Positions 27,809 through 35,886 of a stretch of DNA of 64,000 bases are shown piece after piece. Position numbers and translations under genes: made by a program. The first letter of the stretch is position 1. Each line of letters begins with the position of its first letter. The notes under the pieces are model-generated. The model did not search any database and had not been told where the DNA came from. It saw only the letters and a list, made by a program, of their open reading frames with translations. Source of the stretch: Phaeobacter inhibens DSM 16374 (GTDB lineage Bacteria; Pseudomonadota; Alphaproteobacteria; Rhodobacterales; Rhodobacteraceae); NCBI RefSeq assembly GCF_000473105.1, contig NZ_KI421498.1, positions 620,001 through 684,000 on the forward strand. Reading direction: 5' to 3'.

Positions 27809-28741
27809 ATGACAATTGCATTCGTGTTTCCAGGGCAGGGCGCGCAGACCATCGGGATGGGCAAGGCGCTGGCCGAGGCCTATCCGGCAGCCAAAGCGGT
27901 CTTTGACGAGGTGGATGCCGCACTGGGAGAGGCGCTGAGCCAGCTGGTCTGGGAAGGGGATATCGAAACCCTGACCCTTACCCAGAACGCTCAGCCGGCG
28001 CTGATGGCGACCTCGCTCGCCGCTATGCGCGCGCTTGAGGCGGAGGGTGTCAGCATCGATAAGGCCGCCTTTGTCGCCGGTCACAGCCTTGGTGAATATT
28101 CCGCATTGGCCGCAGCCGGTGCGATTTCGGTGGCCGATACAGCACGCCTGCTGCGCACCCGTGGTCAGGCCATGCAAAGCGCCGTGCCGGTGGGGGAGGG
28201 CGCAATGGCCGCCATTCTGGGGTTGGACCTTGAGGCGGTGCGTGCTGTCGCTGAGGAAGCCGCACAGGGCGAGGTCTGCCAGGCCGCCAATGACAATGAT
28301 CCCACCCAGGTGGTGGTCTCCGGCGCCAAGGCTGCCGTCGAGCGCGCCGCTGAGATCGCCAAGGAAAAAGGCGCGAAACGCGCCGTAATGCTGCCGGTCT
28401 CCGCCCCGTTCCACTGCGCCCTGATGCAGCCCGCAGCTGATGTGATGGCCGAAGCGCTGGCAGATGTCGCTATTACATCCCCCGCTGTGCCTCTGATCGC
28501 CAATGTGCGCGCCGATGCGGTGACGGACCCGGATGAGATCCGCAAACTGCTGGTCGAGCAGGTGACCGGATCCGTGCGCTGGCGTGAAAGCGTGCAGTCC
28601 ATGGCCGCCAAAGGTGTGACCGAGTTCTGGGAAATCGGCGCGGGCAAGGCGCTGTCCGGCATGATCCGCAAGATCGACCGCAATCTCACCAGCCGTCAGG
28701 TCGGCACCGCTGAGGACGTGGCAGCCATCACCGCGGGCTGA
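27809..28741 (+). CDS. fabD: malonyl-CoA:ACP transacylase
   Basis: Loads malonate onto acyl carrier protein for type II fatty-acid synthesis. 310 residues; active-site Ser93 in GHSLGEYSAL and His202 in SAPFHCALM, with the N-terminal FPGQGAQ oxyanion motif. ATG at 27809 (MTIAFVFPGQ) is the family start; the upstream open stretch is not coding-like. fabG follows 86 bp downstream and acpP further on. Confidence 0.98.
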   Translation: MTIAFVFPGQGAQTIGMGKALAEAYPAAKAVFDEVDAALGEALSQLVWEGDIETLTLTQNAQPALMATSLAAMRALEAEGVSIDKAAFVAGHSLGEYSALAAAGAISVADTARLLRTRGQAMQSAVPVGEGAMAAILGLDLEAVRAVAEEAAQGEVCQAANDNDPTQVVVSGAKAAVERAAEIAKEKGAKRAVMLPVSAPFHCALMQPAADVMAEALADVAITSPAVPLIANVRADAVTDPDEIRKLLVEQVTGSVRWRESVQSMAAKGVTEFWEIGAGKALSGMIRKIDRNLTSRQVGTAEDVAAITAG

Positions 28742-28827
28742 ACGCGGAATTTTCATTAAAATTCCGGCCCGTTTTCTTCCAAAGAAAATGGCGGACCGCG
28801 GGCCGGGGATGAGACAAAGGAAACCAT

Positions 28828-29565
28828 ATGTTTGATCTGACTGGCAAATCTGCCCTCATCACCGGGGCATCTGGCGGCATCGGTGGTGATATCGCCCGTG
28901 CGCTGCACGCCGCTGGCGCCACGGTTGGCCTCTCTGGCACCCGCGAAGCGCCGTTGCAGGAACTGGCGGCCGAACTCGGGGAGCGCGCGCATGTGCTGCC
29001 TTGCAATCTCTCGGATGCAGAGGCGGTAGAGGCGTTGCCGAAACAGGCCATCGCGGCGATGGGATCGGTTGATATTCTGGTCAACAACGCCGGTATCACC
29101 CGTGACAATCTCTTCATGCGGATGAAGGATGAGGAATGGGCCAGCGTGCTGGAGGTGAACCTGACCTCTACCATGCGCCTGTGCCGGGGTGTTCTGCGCG
29201 GCATGATGAAGGCGCGCTGGGGCCGGATCATCAATATCTCTTCCATCGTGGGGGCGACGGGCAACCCCGGTCAGGGCAATTATGCCGCCGCCAAGGCCGG
29301 TATGGTCGGCATGTCGAAATCGCTGGCCTATGAGGTCGCCAACCGGGGCATCACCGTCAATGCCGTGGCGCCCGGCTTTATCGCCACCGCCATGACCGAC
29401 AAGCTGAACGATGCCCAGAAAGACGCGATCCTGACCCAGATCCCCAGCGGTCGCATGGGCAATCCTGAGGAAATCGCCTCAGCCGTGTTGTATCTGGCCA
29501 GCGCTGAGGCTGGCTATGTCACCGGCACCACGCTGCATGTGAACGGCGGTATGGCCATGCTCTGA
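28828..29565 (+). CDS. fabG: 3-oxoacyl-ACP reductase
   Basis: NADPH-dependent reduction of 3-ketoacyl-ACP. 245 residues; Rossmann motif TGASGGIG (12-19), NNAG at 86-89, catalytic Ser138-139, Tyr152 and Lys156 (NYAAAK), and C-terminal GTTLHVNGGMAML. Good AAGGAAA site before ATG. Part of the fab block with fabD and acpP. Confidence 0.98.
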   Translation: MFDLTGKSALITGASGGIGGDIARALHAAGATVGLSGTREAPLQELAAELGERAHVLPCNLSDAEAVEALPKQAIAAMGSVDILVNNAGITRDNLFMRMKDEEWASVLEVNLTSTMRLCRGVLRGMMKARWGRIINISSIVGATGNPGQGNYAAAKAGMVGMSKSLAYEVANRGITVNAVAPGFIATAMTDKLNDAQKDAILTQIPSGRMGNPEEIASAVLYLASAEAGYVTGTTLHVNGGMAML

Positions 29566-30001
29566 TCCGGGGGCTGATAGCTCTTTGGATGAGGCGCCAG
29601 ACGCTCGAGTCAGTTGCCCCGTCTCCGGTTCGTCCGGCGGCGGGGTTTTCATTGTAGACCCCCGCTGCAACCGAACCGATATGTGACGCGGATGCCTCAG
29701 GACTTGTGCCGGATGCCGGCCTGCCTCGGTGATGATTTGCGTAAGATTTCGGGTCATTTTGCGATAGGTTTGCGTATGATTGCAGGGCGCACGCGGGCGA
29801 AACGCTGCCTTGCGAACCGGTGTGTCTGGCTGAAACCCGCTGAAAAATAATGTAAAAATCATACCGTCGATCCACATGGGATGAAAAATATCGCATACAA
29901 GTCTTGCATGTGCCGCCGCCTGTGGCCAAATGCTCACCCTGTTGCCTGAGCCCCAGGTGACAGGCTTCGGGTCGGCGGGTGCAGTGATGCTGCGAAATCG
30001 T
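29566..30001. other. gene-free stretch between fabG and acpP
   Basis: Part of a 635-bp gap. The section 29840-29910 is A/T-rich. Minus-strand ORFs across the gap have no coding character. The right end carries the likely acpP promoter and a 20-bp tandem repeat, listed separately. Confidence 0.5.
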
Positions 30002-30029
30002 TTGCCTCTGCGTCGGTCTGTGTTATAGG
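30002..30029 (+). promoter_or_regulatory. candidate acpP promoter
   Basis: TTGCCT, 16 nt, TATAGG resembles a housekeeping sigma-70 promoter ~170 bp before acpP. Based on sequence match only. Confidence 0.35.
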
Positions 30030-30145
30030 CGGCGCATATTCGCCATCTGCGGGTCCATGCCGGACCGGCAGGGGCACGTTCCGCTATGCGGAACACGATC
30101 GCCCGCATCGGGCACAACCACGCCGCCCCGAGCGGGCAAGGGCAG

Positions 30146-30185
30146 AACCGGGCGAAGGCCTGACAAACCGGGCGAATGCCTGAAA
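30146..30185. repeat. 20-bp tandem repeat in acpP leader
   Basis: Two adjacent copies of a 20-bp unit starting AACCGGGCGAA, differing at two positions, end 15 bp before the acpP start codon and so lie in its 5' leader. Confidence 0.75.
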
Positions 30186-30200
30186 AGATGAGGAATTGAC

Positions 30201-30434
30201 ATGAGCGACGTCGCAGACCGCGTAAAAAAGATCGTTGTGGAACACCTGGGTGTTGAAGAAGACAAAGTGACCGAGAACGCGTCGTTCATCGATGATCTGG
30301 GCGCAGACAGCCTGGACACCGTTGAGCTGGTTATGGCTTTCGAAGAAGAGTTCGGCATCGAAATCCCCGATGATGCAGCCGAGACCATCCAGACCTTTGG
30401 CGATGCGGTGAAGTTCATCAGCGAAGCTTCCTGA
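30201..30434 (+). CDS. acpP: acyl carrier protein
   Basis: 77 residues, highly acidic. Ser37 in [10 protein letters not shown] receives the 4'-phosphopantetheine arm. Length and sequence are standard for the fatty-acid ACP. It carries acyl chains for FabD, FabG and FabF encoded nearby. GAGG lies just before the ATG; a strong terminator follows. Confidence 0.99.
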   Translation: MSDVADRVKKIVVEHLGVEEDKVTENASFIDDLGADSLDTVELVMAFEEEFGIEIPDDAAETIQTFGDAVKFISEAS

Positions 30435-30460
30435 TCTCACCTAATTGGTGACGATTGCAG

Positions 30461-30493
30461 ACGGCGCTTTCCAAGCAGGAAGGCGCCGTTTTG
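30461..30493 (+). terminator. acpP terminator
   Basis: ACGGCGCTTTCC / GGAAGGCGCCGT, a 12-bp stem with one wobble pair and 5-nt loop, then TTTTGCGTTT, 27 bp after acpP. Confidence 0.92.
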
Positions 30494-30598
30494 CGTTTGT
30501 GGACGTTTCCGACCCATGCGAGGTCGGGTTTTCTCCTTAGGGGTGATCGGTCTCCGTGCTAGCCTTGGCGAAACTGCCGACGACAGGAGGGCATTGCG

Positions 30599-31342
30599 AT
30601 GATGATCTACCCCACGATGGAGCTGAAGGACGGGCGCTGCGTGACGCTGGACAAGGGGCGGCTTGATACCGCCATGGTCTGGCATGTGGACCCGGTGGCC
30701 ACCGCTTGCAGCTTTGCGGCGGATGGTGCCGAATGGATGCATCTGACAGATTTCGATGCGATCGAAGGCGACAACCGCAATGCCGGGCTGGTGGAGGAAA
30801 TCATCCGCACCGCAGGCATTCCAGTGCAGTTGGGCGGCGGGATGCGCAGCCGCGAGCATGTCGAACATTGGATCGACAAGGGGGCAGGCCGGGTTGTGGT
30901 TGGTACCCTGGCCGCGCAGGATCCGGAGATGGTGCGCATGTTGACCCGTCTCTACCCCGATCAGATCGTGCTGGCGGTGGATGTCTGGGAAGGTCAGGTG
31001 ATGACCGATGGCTGGCGTCAGGCCGGGTCATTCACGCCCGAAGCCTTTATCGAAGCCTTTGCCGATTGTCCCTTTGCAGGGATCATCATCACCGACATCG
31101 AAAGCGATATGAGCGATGTCGAGGCGCAGCTGGGTCTGATCGCGGGGCTGGCAGAGAAGGCCCGCACACCGGTGATCGCCAGCGGTGTCGTGCGCACTGC
31201 TGATGATGTGGCGCGGTTGAAATACATCGGCTCGGTCTCCGGAACGCTGGTCGGGCGGGCGCTGTTCCGCAAGACATTGACCCTCGCCGAAGCGCTGGAG
31301 GAGGCGGCCCCCAGCCGCGAACCCGTGGCTGAGTTCCGCTGA
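30599..31342 (+). CDS. HisA/HisF-like TIM-barrel protein, divergent
   Basis: 247 residues of the HisA fold (phosphoribosyl-isomerase family). Kept: LGGGMRSREHVEHWIDKGAGRVVVGT (first phosphate-binding half) and GTLVGRAL (second half). Changed: the catalytic acid at the end of strand 1 is Glu8 (PTMELKDG) where HisA has Asp, and the loop TDIESDMSD replaces the usual TDIxRDGT. The strand-5 Asp (LAVDVWEG) is present. No histidine genes surround it; it sits between acpP and fabF with its own GGAGG site. It is probably a paralogue with another aminoaldose or phosphosugar substrate rather than the histidine enzyme, but a HisA role cannot be excluded. Confidence 0.75.
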   Translation: MMIYPTMELKDGRCVTLDKGRLDTAMVWHVDPVATACSFAADGAEWMHLTDFDAIEGDNRNAGLVEEIIRTAGIPVQLGGGMRSREHVEHWIDKGAGRVVVGTLAAQDPEMVRMLTRLYPDQIVLAVDVWEGQVMTDGWRQAGSFTPEAFIEAFADCPFAGIIITDIESDMSDVEAQLGLIAGLAEKARTPVIASGVVRTADDVARLKYIGSVSGTLVGRALFRKTLTLAEALEEAAPSREPVAEFR

Positions 31343-31505
31343 TCCAATCAGGGTCGGGCCAGGATCGTGCTAAGAATGTACGACGATGGTGCAAGGATCG
31401 CAGGATCCACTACCCAAAGGAGGCTGCGTAGGCGACTGCGCAGCCTTTCGCCATCTTGCGTTGCCGTGTTCTGGTGGCGGCGCAACCCGCGCATCAGGCC
31501 GGGTG

Positions 31506-31547
31506 TGATGATCTGGGGGTGATGATCTGGGTGCGATAATCCGGGTC
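31506..31547. repeat. three-copy 14-bp tandem repeat
   Basis: Two units TGATGATCTGGG+2 nt and a third degenerate one (CGATAATCCGGGTC), at the convergent junction just left of the PilZ gene stop. Confidence 0.7.
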
Positions 31548-31561
31548 TGGGCGTCCGGGGG

Positions 31562-32575
31562 TCAGCCAGAGACGGCGCTGTTGGTCTCCAGGTCCGGTGG
31601 CGTGTCGCCGCGCGCAAACCCTCGCTTGGCAGGTGACGGCGCCCGGCGGAATCCAGCCAGAGTTTTCACCACATCTCGGGGCAATCGGTCCTTGAACTGA
31701 ATGCCAAAATAGTTGGCGTTGCACCATTGGACCTGGCCAGACAGGTCAACCTGAGGCGCATCTTTGGGCAGATTCAGCGAGATCTTATCCCCGACAGCAC
31801 AGATAACATCGGATTTGATCTTTGCTCCTTCTTGGCTGATGTCCAGAAGTGTGGCCCCCGCTTCCTCTTCTGCATACAGCAGATGGCAGTCCAGATTGCA
31901 GGTATGGCGCTTGCGCCGCCGCTTCAGCGTGGCCATGCGCCGCTCAAACAGGATAAAGCAAAGCGCTCCGAACGCCACCAATCCCAGCGAGCCCGCCGCT
32001 GCGGTGGTGCTGGAAATCTGCCCAAGCGCGGGCAGCGCGCCTAAATTGCCATCCGTGGTCCCTTTCTTATGGGCGTTCTGGCAGGGCATACGTGCCAACT
32101 CCCGGCGATAGGCGGCCAGGGTTTCGCGGGCGAACAGCTTGATCGATGTCCGCTCCGCCGTGCGCCGATCCTTGATCGACAGAACCCGCAGCAGGCTGCG
32201 CTGCTGGGCGATCAGGTTGTGCGTGGCCTTGGACAGCTCATTCAGCTCTTCGCGCTGCATGCCACGATGCAGCTCCGTCTTGGTGGTATTGGACAAAAAC
32301 CGTTCCAACTCCTGCACGGCGCGCGAATTGCTGCCAGTACGCAGGTAGTTCAGCATCTCCTCACTGGCGAGTGTCAGGGTCATCAATTTGTTGAACACCC
32401 GGCATTCCCGCGCGGCCAGCGGTTCGGCGCCCAGGAAAAAACTGGTCACTATCAGAAGGGCGAACAGGCTCACCCCCCACATGCGCGAAGGGCGGCGCTG
32501 TGCTGCTCGCCGCCCCTGTTGCAAATCGGGGTCCGATGACGCGGGGCGTCTGAATAATAACTGAATATACACCAT
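31562..32575 (-). CDS. PilZ-domain membrane protein
   Basis: 337 residues. A transmembrane helix at ~32-50 (SLFALLIVTSFFLGAE), a periplasmic helical domain of ~140 residues with two Cys (ARECRVF, RMPCQN), and a second helix at ~195-215. A cytoplasmic PilZ domain (~220-310) has the c-di-GMP-binding RxxxR-type arginine cluster (LKRRRKRHTC) and DISQEGAKI (D/NxSxxG). It probably links c-di-GMP to an envelope process. Opposite in strand to the fab genes around it and divergent from fabF. Confidence 0.85.
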   Translation of the reverse strand: MVYIQLLFRRPASSDPDLQQGRRAAQRRPSRMWGVSLFALLIVTSFFLGAEPLAARECRVFNKLMTLTLASEEMLNYLRTGSNSRAVQELERFLSNTTKTELHRGMQREELNELSKATHNLIAQQRSLLRVLSIKDRRTAERTSIKLFARETLAAYRRELARMPCQNAHKKGTTDGNLGALPALGQISSTTAAAGSLGLVAFGALCFILFERRMATLKRRRKRHTCNLDCHLLYAEEEAGATLLDISQEGAKIKSDVICAVGDKISLNLPKDAPQVDLSGQVQWCNANYFGIQFKDRLPRDVVKTLAGFRRAPSPAKRGFARGDTPPDLETNSAVSG

Positions 32576-32711
32576 TTACGCCTTGCCCCAGAGCCGTAGA
32601 TCCAGATTTTGCGCCCCGTCAGTCGGGCGCGACATGTTGCGTCGCAGATGCCGTTGAGCCGGGATGACCCGGAGAGACGCCGCGAAACACCCTAGGGATA
32701 CCTTCGTGAGG

Positions 32712-32726
32712 TTAATTGCAATCTAA
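32712..32726. promoter_or_regulatory. near-consensus CtrA-like site
   Basis: TTAA-TTGCAAT-CTAA, one mismatch to TTAA-N7-TTAA, in the divergent region of the PilZ gene and fabF. Weak evidence alone. Confidence 0.3.
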
Positions 32727-32833
32727 GGGCGTCATTAAAATACCGTAAAACCGCGCGACTGTTCCGGCTCTTGCACCTTTGCGCCAATCCAAGCTATTTG
32801 GAGACAAATTGCCGAGGCAAAGGAGGGCAAGAA

Positions 32834-34099
32834 ATGCGTCGAGTAGTAGTCACCGGACTGGGCCTGGTCACACCGCTGGCCAGCGGCGTCGAAGAAAGCT
32901 GGTCACGGTTGCTGGACGGGCAGTCCGGCGCGGGTCCGATCACGCATTTTGATGCGGTCGAAAGCGGTGTCGCCACCACATATGCCTGCGAAGTGCCGCG
33001 TGGCGATGGCTCCGAGGGGACCTTCAACCCTGACGATTGGGTGGTGAAGAAAGACCAGAAGAAGATTGATGATTTCATCCTGTACGGCATTGCCGCCGCT
33101 GATATGGCCGTGCGTGATGCAGGTTGGACTCCCGAGGATGAGGCAAGCCGCCTGCGCACCGGCGTGATGATCGGCTCCGGCATCGGGGGTCTCAGCTCGA
33201 TCGCGGACACCGCCGTGATGATCAAGGAAAAAGGCCCGCGCCGGGTCTCGCCCTTCTTTATTCCCGGCGCGCTGATCAACCTGATTTCCGGTCAGGTCTC
33301 GATCCGCTTTGGCTTCAAGGGTCCGAACCACTCCGTCGTGACCGCGTGCTCCACTGGCGCCCATGCCATTGGCGACGCGGCCCGGCTGATCAAATCCGGC
33401 GATGCGGATGTGATGATTGCAGGCGGTGCCGAGGCGGCAATCTGCGAAATCGGCATCGCGGGCTTTAACGCCTGCAAGGCGCTGTCCACCAAACGTGCCG
33501 ATGACCCGAAGGCAGCCTCGCGCCCCTATGACGCCGACCGTGACGGTTTTGTCATGGGTGAGGGCGCCGGCATTGTGGTGCTGGAAGACTATGAGCACGC
33601 CAAGGCCCGTGGCGCCAAGATCTATGCCGAGGTGCTGGGCTATGGCCTGTCCGGCGATGCCTATCATATCACCGCGCCGTCTGAGAACGGCGAAGGCGGC
33701 GAACGCTCCATGCGGGCGGCGCTGGCCAATGCAGGGCTTGAGCCGAAGGATATCGACTACATCAACGCCCATGGCACGTCCACGATGGCCGATACCATCG
33801 AACTGGGCGCGGTTGAGCGGATGATGGGCGATGCCGCAGGCAAGGTCACTATGTCTTCCACCAAATCCGCCACCGGCCATCTTCTGGGCGCGGCTGGCGC
33901 GATTGAGGCGATCTTCTCCATTCTGGCGATCCGGGATCAGGTGGCACCGCCCACCATCAATCTGGACAATCCGGCTGTGGATACGGCGGTTGACCTTGCC
34001 CCCAATGCCAAGCGTGAGCGCGAGATCAACGTGGCGCTGTCGAATTCCTTCGGGTTTGGCGGCACCAATGCGTCGGTCCTGTTCGGAAAGCCTGAGTGA
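32834..34099 (+). CDS. fabF: 3-oxoacyl-ACP synthase II
   Basis: Condenses malonyl-ACP with acyl-ACP. 421 residues, thiolase fold. Catalytic triad Cys172 (VTACSTGAHAIG), His313 (NAHGTS) and His349 (KSATGHLLGA). Start at 32834 is set by AGGAGG seven bases before. Its TGA stop overlaps the mltG ATG by one base, so the two are translationally coupled. Confidence 0.98.
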   Translation: MRRVVVTGLGLVTPLASGVEESWSRLLDGQSGAGPITHFDAVESGVATTYACEVPRGDGSEGTFNPDDWVVKKDQKKIDDFILYGIAAADMAVRDAGWTPEDEASRLRTGVMIGSGIGGLSSIADTAVMIKEKGPRRVSPFFIPGALINLISGQVSIRFGFKGPNHSVVTACSTGAHAIGDAARLIKSGDADVMIAGGAEAAICEIGIAGFNACKALSTKRADDPKAASRPYDADRDGFVMGEGAGIVVLEDYEHAKARGAKIYAEVLGYGLSGDAYHITAPSENGEGGERSMRAALANAGLEPKDIDYINAHGTSTMADTIELGAVERMMGDAAGKVTMSSTKSATGHLLGAAGAIEAIFSILAIRDQVAPPTINLDNPAVDTAVDLAPNAKREREINVALSNSFGFGGTNASVLFGKPE

Positions 34100-35253
34100 T
34101 GTGGCGCAGCCTCGCCTCTAATATGCTGACTATCCTGGTGGTGGTGCTGTTCCTGCTAGGCGGCGTCATCCTCTGGGGGCAGTCGCAATACACCTCGGAA
34201 GGTCCGCTCGAGAGCGCGATCTGCCTGCGGGTGCCGTCGGGCAGCAACATGACCAAGGTCAGCCGCAACCTGCAAGAGCAGGGCGCGATCAGCTCTGGTC
34301 CGTTGTTTCGGATCGGGGTGCGTTATTCTGAAAAGACTGATCAGCTGAAGGCCGGCAGCTACCTGGTGCCTGCCGGCGCCTCCATGGATGCCATCGTTGA
34401 GCAGATCACCCGGGGCGGTGCCAGCAGCTGCGGCACTGAGATCGTCTATCGCGTGGGCGTGACCCGCGTGCTGGCCGAAGTGCGCGAACTGGATCCGGCC
34501 ACCAACCGCTTTGTTGAGCGCGCGGAATTCGTGCCCGGCGTCGATGAGGTGCCAGCCGTCTATGAAGAGAAGAAAGCCGACGCCGACACCCGCTACCGCA
34601 TTGCGCTGGCAGAAGGGGTGACCAGCTGGCAGGTGGTGGAATCGCTGAAGGCGATGGATATCCTTGAAGGCGAGCCAGGCGATCGCCCTGCGGAAGGGAT
34701 GCTGGCACCGGACAGCTATGAGGTCTCCCCCGGGGACAACCGTGCTGAGATCCTGGCCGAGATGCAGGAACGTCAGGTGCTGCGCATCAATGCCGCCTGG
34801 GAGAGCCGCTCGGACCGCGCGGCGGTCACCAGTCCGGAGGAGATGCTGATCCTTGCCTCGATCATCGAGAAGGAAACCGGCGTCGCCGAAGAACGTCGTC
34901 AGGTGGCTTCGGTCTTCACTAACCGTCTCAATCGCGGCATGCGGCTACAGACGGACCCGACGGTGATCTATGGCGTGACCAAGGGTGAGGGCGTGCTGGG
35001 CCGTGGGCTGCGCCAGAGTGAACTGCGCCGGGCCACCCCCTGGAACACCTATGTGATCGAAGGGCTGCCGCCGACCCCCATCGCCAATCCCGGCATGGCC
35101 AGCCTTGAGGCTGCGGTGGATCCTGATCAGGGTGATTATCTGTTCTTTGTTGCGGATGGGACTGGCGGTCATGCCTTTGCCGTCACTCTGGAAGAGCACA
35201 ACCGCAATGTTGCCAAATGGCGCGAGATCGAGGCCGAGCGCAACAGCAACTGA
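34099..35253 (+). CDS. mltG: endolytic murein transglycosylase
   Basis: 384 residues, anchored by an N-terminal transmembrane helix (~8-28, NMLTILVVVLFLLGGVILWG). Periplasmic LysM-like part (LRVPSGSNMTKVSRNLQEQGAI) and YceG catalytic domain with Glu in ILASIIEKETG, followed by VASVFTNRLNRGMRLQTDPTVIYG and GLPPTPIANPG. It cuts nascent glycan strands and sets their length. A fabF-mltG pair is common in this order. Confidence 0.96.
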   Translation: MWRSLASNMLTILVVVLFLLGGVILWGQSQYTSEGPLESAICLRVPSGSNMTKVSRNLQEQGAISSGPLFRIGVRYSEKTDQLKAGSYLVPAGASMDAIVEQITRGGASSCGTEIVYRVGVTRVLAEVRELDPATNRFVERAEFVPGVDEVPAVYEEKKADADTRYRIALAEGVTSWQVVESLKAMDILEGEPGDRPAEGMLAPDSYEVSPGDNRAEILAEMQERQVLRINAAWESRSDRAAVTSPEEMLILASIIEKETGVAEERRQVASVFTNRLNRGMRLQTDPTVIYGVTKGEGVLGRGLRQSELRRATPWNTYVIEGLPPTPIANPGMASLEAAVDPDQGDYLFFVADGTGGHAFAVTLEEHNRNVAKWREIEAERNSN

Positions 35254-35281
35254 TCGCAACCGCAGCATAAACCAAATCTGG

Positions 35282-35308
35282 AAAGGGACGCTTTGGCGTC
35301 CCTTTTTT
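35282..35308 (+). terminator. fabF-mltG terminator
   Basis: AAAGGGACGC / GCGTCCCTTT, 10-bp perfect stem, 4-nt loop, then TTTTTTCG. It separates the fab operon from the GTA cluster. Confidence 0.94.
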
Positions 35309-35544
35309 CGTGTGCGAACCCGTTAACTCCATCGTAGGGAAGTTAGGCATTTCCTTAATAAATTCGGTAGTTTGCGCCCGATACTTCAGGTGGTGAATTT
35401 TGACTTTTGCGCTGCTTTATGCCATGCTCTCTGGGCAGCTGGGAAACTGATCGATCCGCCGTGCAGAGGCCTCCACTGGTGCCTGCGCCTATGGCTGGAT
35501 CCGTGGTTTTGCGGATGGAGGTCCATCACTATGAGGCCCCAACC
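35309..35544 (+). promoter_or_regulatory. upstream region of the GTA cluster
   Basis: 236 bp between the mltG terminator and GTA g1. It is A/T-rich at 35320-35400 and must hold the main GTA promoter if transcription starts locally. Single TTAA half-sites are seen but no full CtrA box. In Rhodobacter capsulatus the equivalent promoter is controlled by GafA. Confidence 0.5.
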
Positions 35545-35886
35545 ATGAGCACCTACACACCGGAAAATCGGCTGGCGAAGACCGCCGATCTTCTTTTCTC
35601 ACTCCACAGCTCCATCGAACGGCTCCGGCAGGAGGCCGAGCAGATGCTCGAACGCCTTGCCTGCGATGAGGATGAGGGCGGCAGCACTCCGCGCATCGCC
35701 AAATTGGAAAGCCTGATCCGTGACAGCCAGAAAGTGGAGAAAACCCTTGTCGAACAAAGTGAACAGCATCAGGCCGCAGCCGGTCTCGACATCAAGGCCG
35801 CCCGCGATGAAATCGAAAACCGGTTGGCTCGCCTGCGCGCCAGCCTCGACGCAGAAGATGTTTCTGGACCGGCTCAGCGATCATGA
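35545..35886 (+). CDS. GTA g1, small terminase subunit
   Basis: 113 residues, mostly helical and charged (NRLAKTADLLFSLHSSIERLRQEAEQML), matching the position and character of RcGTA g1, now regarded as TerS. It would help the large terminase engage DNA without strong sequence preference, as GTAs package random host DNA. ATG at 35545 (MSTYTPENR) is chosen; the open frame to 35407 is not coding-like. Overlaps g2 by 29 nt. Confidence 0.82.
   Translation: MSTYTPENRLAKTADLLFSLHSSIERLRQEAEQMLERLACDEDEGGSTPRIAKLESLIRDSQKVEKTLVEQSEQHQAAAGLDIKAARDEIENRLARLRASLDAEDVSGPAQRS

Noticed and set aside
29479-30117. 212-codon minus-strand ORF between fabG and acpP
   Set aside because: Overlaps fabG and the acpP leader; Arg/Pro-rich noise.
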